A stretch of DNA of 64,000 nucleotides from Paguma larvata (lineage: Eukaryota > Chordata > Mammalia > Carnivora > Viverridae), in NCBI GenBank assembly GCA_030068075.1, contig CM057826.1, positions 46,282,558 through 46,346,557 on the forward strand, read 5' to 3'. Shown piece after piece: positions 51,001 through 62,763 of the stretch. The notes under the pieces are model-generated. The model was not told the origin of the DNA, ran no database searches, and saw only the letters and a program-made list of their open reading frames with translations. Numbering within the stretch: position 1 is the first letter of the stretch; each line of letters starts with the position of its first letter. A program made the position numbers and the translations under genes.

Positions 51001-54000
51001 CAAGGACGCCCCACCAACAAAAATGTCATCATCATTGTGAGAGCCCAGAGTTGTCACCTCAGGCCACTGCTCTCACATGCCAACATCTGAGGGTCTCAGT
51101 GAAGCAGAGGTAAGACCTCATCCCTAATCCTTGCCCCCTGGACTCCTCTCTGAAGGGCAATGTCTGGCACTGCTCTTCCTACACCAGCTGATTAATAAAT
51201 TTTGATTGAGGGAGATGGTGAAGTCCTCATTTTACCAAGGACCTCAGAAATACTAACAACAACAACAACAACAATAATAATAATGAATGGATACCATATA
51301 CCAAGCACTTAACTACACTACATGCCAGGCGCGATGCAAAGTACTTCCATGTTTGATCTCAGAAAATGCTCTGTAGTCAGGCACCACCTGAGTCAGGTGG
51401 CTCAGTCAGTTTAGCATCCAGTTGTTGATTTCAGCTCAGGTCATGATCTCAGGACTCGTGCGTTCGAACCCTGCATCGGGCTCTGCACTGACCATGTGGA
51501 GCCTGCTTCATATTCTCTGTCTCCCTTTCTTTCTTTCTCAAAAATAAGTAAACATTAAAAAAAAAATTAAAGAAAATACTTTGCAATAGACACCATTGTT
51601 TTTCTCACTGTACATTGAGAATCCTGTGGCCTAGAGATGTCAGGTGACTTGCTCAAGTCACATAGCTAGGAAAGGAGAGAGCGAATCTCAGAGCCAGGAT
51701 TATCTACCTGCAGAGACCAACCTCTTATCCTCTGAGCTCTGCAGTCTTTGGAAATTGTTGCAGTGCTCACATACGGTTGCTAAAGAAAGATCAGTGCTGG
51801 AGACTGAATGATCTTGCTATTTTGTGGCCCAATAGGAAGAAATCCATTTGGAATGGAACCCTAACCTTTGGCTGCCTTGGTGGGTGCAGTTTTTGGAAAG
51901 GAGATCCTAACTATTATTATTGATGATGATGAAACTGAGCACAATATAATAAGCTGAAAGTGCACAAAACACTTTCACATGTATTATCACTTTTGAACTT
52001 CAAAATAAATCTCCTGAGGGAAGTAAACTTCGGCGGAGTTATTGAAAGAGGAGGTAACTGAAACTCAGAGAGGTCCCAGATCTTGCCCGAGACTGCATAG
52101 CTAGGAATGATCCACTAGTAAAGCATTTCCCAGTGGAGAGCCCGTGAGGTTTATCTGAGGGACGATTATTAGCTATTGAAAACTCCTCACAGTGTTTAGA
52201 GCAATGATATCTGATTCCACATTCCATGTCTGCCCCCCTCTGCTGCGCTGCTGAGCATCCCAGAGTTGCAATGCCAAAGGGCATTGGTGCCTTCGGTCAA
52301 TGACTTGTTCACTGTGGGAGAACTCATACTTTGTCTCACCACAGAACTTTCTGAGGTATGTCATTTACCCTTCCTCCTGCGAAACCAAAGATCTCTCTAA
52401 GGCCTAGCTCGGTGTCGGAGGAACATTTTGGTGTGCAGAGGGGTCACCCAGCTCACTTCGTTATCCCACAGTGAGGATGCATCGCAGGACTGGCTCCATG
52501 TTCTATTTCAGTGGCTGACACCTTACTTCTTTTTTCCCTTTGTTTGCTTTACCACAAATGTACCTCTTTTAAAGCTTGGCAACCCTCTTTGTTTTTATTT
52601 GGTTGACCTCTCTGAAGGTGAGCTGTTAGATGCTAGAATTACACGGATTCAATCCCAGCTTTATTAATGAAAAAAATATCATTTGTACGGTTGGTGGAAT
52701 ATAATGCTATTGTGAGAAGAATCATGAAAATCCATTTTTTGTCCTTTGCCTTTATTCCCAGACTGCCAGCCTACAACTGATTCGAGCCTGTGAACAGCGT
52801 GGGCATGAGAGATAAAACAAATCGGCTAATGCCTCACGAAGGATGTTGACTTTGAAATCAACTGCATCCAATTTCTTTCCTTCTAACAACGGCATTTGTG
52901 AGTGAAAATGAGCTTTGCTTCATCCCCCTGCCTTTCTCTGTTCCTTCTGCTGAACTTGTACTGAAAACAGCAATTCTCCCCTACAACTTCTTTATGTCCT
53001 TGGTCAACTGAGGACCCAGAAAAATGTTAAGTTCTAACATGGCTCAGCTTTGTCTTTAATAAAAAAGTGCAGTGTAGGGGAAAGAGCTCTGATTTGAGAG
53101 CCAGAAGAGAGTCCTATCTAGGGCCTCGTTCCCACTTCTCTTTGAACTTTTTTATGCCTGTATGTCTCAGTTTCCTTCTATGTAGAGTAAAGAGTACACA
53201 CTACACCAGCAACTCCTAAATGTCTTCTTGGGGCCAGGGATGGGATGGCTTCAAAAGAATCTCCTGAGCAAGTTTGTTAAGCATACAATTTCTTAGACCT
53301 ACCCCCAGAGATTCTAATTCTTCAAGCCTTGGGTAGAGTAAAGCAATCTATATTTTTACTAAGCACCCTGTGTTTTCAACTCATGGCCAGGTCTGATAGA
53401 TACATGGACTGGATGATCTTGAAGTTCAAGGTCTTGGTTCCATCTCCCTGAGAGGTCAACATTAGATCAGATTGCTCCACACTTTCATTTATTCTGTCCT
53501 CACTCCCTTTTCTCTTACCTCCATTTCTAGACCAAACCCTACCTCCCTCATTTTTGACTGATCCCCTTCTCCTATGCCAGGACCAACCTTGCTGCATTCA
53601 CTGTCTTCTTCTCTAAATATCCATCCTCAAACTTCTTGAAAGAACACCTAACATTAACTCTCTAACAATTGCTCATCTTGGACCTCAGAGCATCTACCCA
53701 GAGAGCTAACTCTGTTCACCTAATGGTTCACAGCCACCTAAGTGCCTCATCCCTCGTGACCAGCATTCTGAATTTGCCAGTATTTGACTACACCCCCCAT
53801 CTTTGTCAGCCCAGTCCTCTCTGCACTCATGCTCTCCTGGATCCCTTCTTACTTTTACTGTCTTCACTCTGCCTCCTCTACCAGTGTAGCTGTTCCTTTA
53901 TGGGGTGGTACCTTTTCATTTCTCCTTTCATCTCATACAGTATCTTTAGGTGATTTCACAGGAGCTTTCCATTACCCACTCTGCTAATGAGACAATATAA

Positions 54001-57000
54001 TAAAATACTTAAGAGCTCAGTTTCAAGAGCCAAGAGACTCAGGGTTCAAACTCTGGCAAATTTCTTAACTTTTCCAAATTCATTTCAATTCTTCTCAATT
54101 TCTTTTCCTTTATAATGGAAGTAATAATAGCATCTTTCTCACAGATGCAGACAATGCCTCACAATGAGACAATGCACCCAAGCCTGGTAAGTGTCACTTG
54201 TTCTCAATGATTCCCCAAATTGTATCTATAGCCCTGAACTTTCGTCTATGAGATAATATGTATTAAAGTATCGGTATAGTACCAAGTCCCTGTTCAGCAA
54301 TTTTATTGTGAATCATAGTCATTGTTATTTGATCAGAGGTAGGTACCAATCATCAAAGACACCCATTCTCACCCAGGCATCCATAAGACAACCCAGCCTC
54401 ATATTTCCAGCCACCCATTCGACATTCCTCAGGGGCCTTCAAACTCTAGCTCCCCAAAACAAATTTCACACTTCTACCTGGGGTTCCTTACTAGTTAACC
54501 TGTCACAAAGATCTAATCTCCCAAGTACAGAGGATGAGTCATCCTTCATTCTTACTCTGGTCACTGTCCTCTCAATCCTAATTCCTAAGTGGCTTTGATT
54601 CTGTCCCCTCTCTGTAGTTACTGCTGCCATTATTCTACTCTAGATACTCATCTCTGTTATGAATTATTGCAAGAGCCTCCCAGGTAGCCTCTCTGCCCCC
54701 AGGCTTGCTCCTTCTCATACATCTCCCACACTTTCACCAGACCAATGTTTCCTAAAACAGAACTGGAAATATCATTCCCTACCCAGAAAACATGAATGAT
54801 TCCTTATGACCCTGGAATAAAATCTAAATTCTTTAGCCTATCAATCAAGTCCCTTAAGAAACTAGACCATTCCCAGCTTCTTGTCTCCATTATATTAAAC
54901 TAGACTATTAGACAAGCTCCAAAGATTTCATGCTCTTATCAAGTCCCCCTCTTTTTGTTCAGGCTGTACTCCCTGCCTGCTCACCCTTCCCTGCACAATG
55001 AAATGTTCTCATCCTTGAAGAACCAATTCAAAGATTATTAAGTCAAGTTACGCTGACCCTCCTTTCCAAGATAGAATCCATCTTTCCCTTCTTTGGGTCC
55101 CCAGGAAACCTTTCATACTTCTATCCCAAAACTAAACCCACTGTTTGCTATACATAGCCTGTCTGTCTTACTAAAGTGTGACCCCTTTTAGAAAAGATCT
55201 CATGGTTTATTCATTCCCATGCCATGTATAGAGAAGCAACTCAATGACCACATTTAATGAATGACAGATTTGAAAGGCCTTTACCAAAAATCATGTTCCC
55301 TATTTCCATGTAACCAAACCAAATTCCAAGATAAAGAGAAAAATCTCATCTCCAACCACTTTGTCCTCTGAGAATCCTTTGACTCCTTGGAAAGGCCAGC
55401 TTGCTCTGGACCATGAAGCTTGGGATGACTTTGTAAAATAGAAAGACATGATAATAGAGCAAATGTTTCTAAAAGCATTCCCTCCCATTCTCTTATCATC
55501 CTACCCTGGATCCAAGAAAACTTTACTGTAAGAATCTTAAGGAAAGGAAAATGTCATTATTATCAAAGCCTGTTCTTTTTTTCTTATTGGATTGACAGCC
55601 AAGCCCTCATGCATATTTGGGTGTCTCAAATTTGAAATTGTTCTACAGCTTTGACTTCATGTTGGTGATGGGTACAATGATCCATCTGGGGGCTGATAAA
55701 AGTGAATTGTAATACTTTAGTGGGAGCAAGTATGAAATCTTCCCTCAGGGGAGCTCTGTTAAGAGAGTGGCTGTCAGTCCTGGAACAAAGGCCAACTATA
55801 CATGGGATCAGGAGAACTGGCCTCTGGTCTCAGCTCTTTTCTGAAGTCACTAATGAACTCTCAACTCATAGGCCATTTCTGGGCCCCAGTTTCCAATCTT
55901 CTCAGTCTCCCAGTTTTCCACAGACAATACTCCTCCCAGGAGTTAACGAACGCAAGTTTAAACCCCCTGACACCTAAGTGAGCTCTTTGTCTGTCTAGCT
56001 CTGCGATCCTGGGCAAGTCACTTCAAATCTCCAAGCTCCATTTCTAGGCATCCTTAGAGTGGAGGCAAAGACTTGGCACCCTAGGTAGGGCTTCTTCACA
56101 TGATGTCTACAGCAAATGCCTTAAAAGTAGAGGAGGCACCGAAGCAGGAGGTAACATACTTGGAGTTGTCCTGTGAAATGGATAACATGAACCTGGAAGC
56201 TCTTGTATGGCACAGTCAACCACAGCTCTTTTTCAGGCATGACTTGATTTCCAAGCTTACATTGCAGAGTGGAGTCTCTATAAATTGAGCAGTATGAGAA
56301 GGACAAAAACAACTGAGAGACACCAGAAGATGAAATGTGTCCATAAGCAGGAATAAAACCAATAATTAAGAATTCTGTAGAGCCATCTAAAGGGGAGTCA
56401 GTGAAGAGCTTTCAGAATCTCAGATTTACTTCAGTAACAAGTAGAGAATTACTACTGTGAGATTTTAAAAGCTTTTGTAACTTTCCCAGGTTTGTAATTT
56501 TGTCACTCGTTGGCTGTTTCCCTTATGTGACTAGCAGATAAAAAAAAAAATCATAAAACCAAAAGTGTCTGTGTGCTTATAAGGAACAGCAAGTCAGTTG
56601 GGAACTGTTGGAAGTGGTCTCTTGTTACCCTGCCAGAGTGGCCTAAAAATGAAGGCGTATGAGTAGGAATAGCAGATGTGTGAAGAAGAGAGGAAATGGG
56701 AATAGGGCACGGTGGCTATCAGTTACTAGCCAGTAATTAGGTACTAGGTGTTTTTCTCATGCATTTCCTCACTTAACTGTCGTATGAAATGAGTACTAAT
56801 ATTATCATTACTGTACGTTTTGGGGAAACTGAGATTAGAGAAGAACAGAACAAGTAACTTACCTGAGGATCTAAAAGAAAAAAGAAACACAAAATGGCAG
56901 AGCTGGAATATAAGCCTGAGCCTTCAGACTCCCCAGTGAGCTCTTTCAACCCCCATCCAATGCTACCCTGGAGGCTTCGAGGATAAAAGACTAGAAAGAA

Positions 57001-60000
57001 AGGATCTGAAATGTTACTGAGGCAGTGAAAGAACAGGAGTTATAATCAATGGCAGACTTAATCCCAGGCCATCTGATTATGCCTTCAGAGTCCCTCCCCA
57101 GTAGAGTCTAGGCCTCGAGGGAGCAAATTGGAATCATTTCACAAATTCCTGCTGCCAAGCAAGAAATGAAATTAACCCTCAGGCTGGGTGGAACGATTTG
57201 AGTTCATAGGTACCTGGAGTGGTCAGAGTTTGCCTTCTTCAAGCAGACTCTTTAGCTGGGGTGGGGAAGGGGGAAAAACCTATGAGAGTTTTTATGGTTG
57301 TTTGTTTGTGTTTGAATCATAGTTCCAAACCATTTGGAGCTTTGCAGAATGCTTGGAGAATCTAAAGATATGTCCTAGACTTTTCCCTCAGAAAAATGTG
57401 TGTGTGCATATACACACCTAATTACGTATGTAATTTCAGGGGGTTCATACCACCTCCAGTCCGTCCACAGACAACTCCACCCAGGAGACCACAAACACAA
57501 TTTAAAATCGCTGAGCCGGGTGTGAGTTCCAGCTCTCCCTCTGCCCAGCTCTATGATCTTGGGCAAGTCACTCCACATCTCTGAACTCCACTCTAGGGAG
57601 CCATGGAGTGGGGATGAAGAGCTATCACTCTGGGTAATTCTGACTTTAGGGAATAATAATTTTGACCAGATCTTCAAGGATTTAAACCAGCTCTCATCCA
57701 TGGAAGGCTTGCCATCCAAAATTACATGAAGAAATGAGGAAGGAATCAGAAATATTTGGCCAGGGAAAGAAACCCCACAGAGTCATGTGGGCTCTCTGAA
57801 AGGAGTTGAAAGCATTTTCACGTGAATGAAGAAGTAGAACTTATCCTGACTTATTCTGTAAGTGGCTCCAGACTGGGGAGAGAGGGGTAGGGGGAAGCAG
57901 CACAGTATGGTGTCAGAATGGCAGCAGAGTTACAGACATGGGTTAAACCTGGGTCATCATTTACCAGATAAGTTATATAACCTTCATGAAATCTAAACTG
58001 GAGGTGATAATGGTATCTACCTCATAGGATTTGTGAAAAGCCAAATGAAATGATGCACTTAACATGAGCATTGTTAAAACAAAGAGAGACTTCAGTAGGT
58101 GTTTAATAAACTTCTCTGACCCTCCATTTCTTTATCTCTAAAATGGGTATATCCGTAACCGATCAGAAGGTCACTGTGAGATTTAAATAAGAAAAAGCAC
58201 ATAAATACCCTTAGTACAGCACCTAACACATAATTAAGTCCTCAGCATATAGGAAGTGCAATTATTGTTACAAATGTGTCATTCCAACCAATGGGAAGAG
58301 AGGACAGTAAATGGAGAGAACATGACCTTTTATTTCAGACAGAAGGCAAGACAAAATAAAATAATACCTAAGAGCTTGGATCTATAGCTAGACTTCATGC
58401 ATCTGGCACCTGAGAGCAGCATGGCCTTGGGAAAGTTGCACAAAATAGGGATATGAGCATCTGCTAAAGAGGAATTGAACGAAGTGGCTCATGAGAACAC
58501 CAGCATATAATATGTGTTCAATAAATCCTGGTTTCTTCCGTAATGAGTAAAGTTTACACAGAGATAGGCCTTCTTATAACAAGCTCCTCCTCAGCAGTGC
58601 AGCCTCTGGATATTGCTGCAAGTATTCTCTCTTCTCCAGGATTTATCACGGAGGAGTGAAATGAAAATTATCTGGGATATTGCAGAAGAGGGTAAAACAT
58701 CAAGACGATGTTGTTCCCTTGCAATTGAGTGTAAAATAGCCCGAGATTTAAATGGAATGAATGATAACATTCTGAAAACTCCTTGCCCATCCTCCATCAT
58801 TTTTCTAGTTGCTACCTTCTCTTCTGCCAGGAAACAGCCCCCACCTTTACCCATGCCATGGACAAAGAAGGTTTGGATCTTTGGCATCTAGCTTTCCTTA
58901 AATTAACAGCAACTAGTCCAGATTTCCTGTCTTCCCACTGAATGAGGTAGCAAAAAAAAAAAAAAAAAAAGCCAAAACTTTTCAACATTAGGTCATCCTT
59001 GCATTTCACCTTGATTTACAGTCTTCCTTCAAAACGTATCCCCTTTCCACTTACTCTTGTCCAGTCTCTCCAATTCTATCTCTGAGCCTTCGTGAGTGAT
59101 GTTACATGGTCTCCTTCACAGAGTTACAGGACCATTTTTTGGCTAATAAACATATAGAAAGACACTCAGACTCTTTGTTAATCAGAACAACAAAAAAAAA
59201 ATGAGATGGCATTTTCTCCTCAGGAGATTGAAAAAAAATTAAACAAATGGTCATATCAAGTATAGGGGAAATGAAGGAAAGCAGACACTGTGAGTGGGAA
59301 AATAAATTGGCAAAGCCTTTCCAGAAGACAATTTTCTAATGGCTATTAAATTTAAAAGTGTACATTCCTTTCAGCCTAGCATTTCTCCATCTTAGTCACT
59401 ACCCTAGACACTTAGACATAGACACTTAAGGAGGCCCTCCCATACAAGGATGCCCTTGCAAACTACTTATGGTAATGAAATATTAGAACACCTCAATATC
59501 CCTTCATGAGCATTGGATGTTATAAGTATCCATAGTATAAATACTATACGGGAATTTAACATAATGATATATATCTACATGGACTGGAAAGGAAAGTAGT
59601 ACAGTACACAATGTTAGGTGAATAAAACAAAATACAGAAGGCTGCATACAGCATGATAGAATTTTTTTTAAATTCATACAACAACAAAAAACACTGCATA
59701 TTTCTATATGCACAAATAAACAAATAGAAAAAGATCTGAGGAATGGTCCTCTTTAACCAATAGCAGTGATTATATCAGAGGATGGGCTAGGATTAAAGAC
59801 GGGAGTCAAAGAGAATTTTTTTCTACTTTTTATGTATTCCTAACAAAAATACTAGTGTAATATTTGTGTAATTGACAATAAATTACTAATATAATTTTTA
59901 AAAATGGGTGGATGATTTTCTGGCATTTCCAGTTTCAAGACAGAAGCAGCTAAGGAAGAAGGGAAGTCTCAACAGAGGGGTTTCAGAAATGAGGCAGAGG

Positions 60001-62727
60001 AAGGAAGAAGCCAACATGGCTGCTGTTAGCTGGTTTCACTTTCCCAGCTTGTGGGAAGATGTAGGATGTGACCACAATGGAACCAAAATAGCCAAATCCC
60101 AAGACAAGCAAGCAGATGGCAGATGACAGTTTGTTCCCAGGGTCAAAGGCAAAATCACCCTCAGGAGCATGGCCCCTTACCTCTTGGCTGAGGAAAAGTC
60201 ATTGAGTCACTCATTTCCCACATTGATGCCTGGGATGTTGACTGGAGAACCCAACCTTCAGACTCTGAAAGAAAAAAAAAAGGAAAAGAAAACAAAACAA
60301 ACTAGGTAAAAACTTGTCTTTTATTTTTGGTGCCCCACTGTCCCCTAAACTAACTTCTGTCATAAAATAATAAAAGAAGAAGAAGAGCTAATGTCTACAG
60401 AGCATTTAGTTTATACCAGACACTGGTCTAAGTGATCTACAAGTATCCTCTCATTTAATCCTCAGAAAGAGACACAGGATAGGTGTTATTATTATTATTC
60501 CCATTTTACCAATGAGGAAGCTAAGAAATAAAGAGATTAAATAACTTTCCCACAGTCATACAGCAGTTAAGATGCAGGTCTTGTACCCAGGCAGTGCGAT
60601 ACCAGAGCACACATGTGAACCACCCTTCCATAATGCCTCCCTATATTATATTAAAAAAAGAACTGATTTATCTATTTACCCCATAGACGTCTGTTTTCTT
60701 CTACTTGATTATAAGCACCGGTAAGTAAAATCTACCATTTGAGGCACTTACTGACATGCCAGAGACTCACCTAAGGCCATTATATGCATGAAGTTATACA
60801 ACTCTCCCACTCATCTGGGAAATAAGCCAAGGCCAGAGACCGCTAACAAAAAGGAGTAGAACAGGGAGCCCAGCCTGGGCACTTCTCTCTAGCACCCCCA
60901 GGGATGTAAATCGTGCCTTATTTTAGGGTATTCTCTGCCCTTTGGCCCCGATTAAATACCTAAAGAAGGCTTGGTGGATGGAAAGATCACATGAATGAAA
61001 GAATTTCTCCCTCTACTACAGAAAGCCAATGATCTAGTGAGGACATCTCTCAAGGAAGTCAACAAAGATCATTGTACTGGGAATTAGGATGAGACAGCTA
61101 AGCACGGCCTCGCTTAGAATGGAAAGGCAAATATTCCAGAAATGTGCTACCATGAGGAGTTGCTTAAACAAATCAAGGTCGGTCTTTTCTCTCTCTCTCT
61201 TTCCCTCTCTCTTTCTCTCCCTCTCCCCTCCTTTCTCACTCAAAGCCACAAGAATGGATGAACCACAAATGCTGTCCAATTTGTCCTAGGTGGAGTGCAT
61301 GGCACACAGGACCCAAAAGTCATCTTCAATCATCTAATTCAATAGCATTTTACTCTCCTCAACCCAAGAAATAAGGAAAATAAAGAGAAAAAAAGTGTCC
61401 TCATACCTCTGGATGTAAGCAAGGCAATGTTTCTGGAGGTCACCTTGGTGCTTCTCTCAGAGTCACTGGAAAGAAAGAAATTTTCTGATTCTGGAATATA
61501 AAAAAAGTTTGATTAAAGAGAGTTTGATAAAAAATAAGTGTTCTGAGTGGTGGGATTCGGAGCTATTTTTATACTTGTCTTTGTACTTTTTTACATACTT
61601 CAGGTTTTCTTCAAGGATTGCAAGTAATTTTTTAGGATCAAGAAAACTACAAATGTCATATTTAAGGTGATTATTTTAAAGGCCAAAAAGAATAAAAAAA
61701 TACATACAAAAATTGGCTAGTTTATGGTTCATGGACTTCAGGTGACAACCCCGAGTATAACAGAATTAGCCAATTCAATATCATAAAGCTATTTAAATTA
61801 TCCAGGCCTTATTGAGGCAGCTGAGACAGCCAAGAAAGCCTTCACACTATGTCTTATGGGTTTCTAATAGCCTTACCTTGGTATCAGAGGTTGAAACATG
61901 GTGGGAGCTTTGATAAGACCTATAAGTAATGGAGCTAGTAAGTCAATGAGGGTCCAAGATGGAGGATCAAAAAGGACATGGGGGTGGGGGGGGAGAGAAA
62001 AAAATGAAAACAATGGAATGGAGGGAAGGATTGAGAGAATTAGGGAAGAAAACAGGAAGGAAGAAACAAGAGTAGAACTAGTTCATCCTCAAGGGATATT
62101 TTAAGGCATCTGGAGGCCTTTCCTCAACCAATCTCTAATGCCTAGGCAGCGACTTAACCTCTGGAAAAATGAAGCTGGAGTCTGATCCCAGGTGACATTT
62201 CCTGATGTTCCATAAATATCTCTAAGATTTCTGGAAGGTCAACTGGAGAACAAAAAAATCTGACTTTCAAAAAAAAAGTGGAAAAAATTGGGGGGGGGGC
62301 AGGAAGGAAACCATAAAACAAAGAAAAGGAACAGGTTAATGAAATTGCATCCTCACACACATACATGCACACACATACAGTTATAAACTTAACTATATTC
62401 CCCAAATTTCTTATGTTGAAATTCTAACCCCCAATAAGTGAAAATGTGGCCTTATTTGGAGATAGAAGTAATTAAATAAAGTGAGGTTATATGAATGGAC
62501 CCTAATTCAATATGACTGGCATCTTTATGAGAAGATAAAGTTAGGACACAGACACAGAGGGAAGGCCCTGTGAAGACACAGAAAGAAGGTGGCCATTTAT
62601 ATGCCAAGAAATCAATAATACTGCCACCGTCTTCTCAGACTTCTAGCCTCCAGAACTGTGAGAAAATAAATTTCTGTTGTTTAAGCCCCCTAGTCTGTGG
62701 CATTTGTTCTGACAGTTCTAGCAAACC

Positions 62728-62763
<36 letters not shown>

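Larger units (their letters stand above)
42916..60180 (-). other. TIMD4: TIMD4 intron 5 (17,265 bp)
   Basis: This is the largest intron. It separates the stalk exons 4 and 5 from the membrane-proximal exons. It collects six lineage-specific SINEs, an MLT1 LTR, L1, L2, MIR and hAT remnants, listed separately. No additional exon with plausible splice sites and TIM-like coding was found. Stretches without a recognised element are 45260-46110, 46565-47180, 47430-48020, 49830-50750, 52110-53080, 55280-55915 and 56090-56730. Confidence 0.85.
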
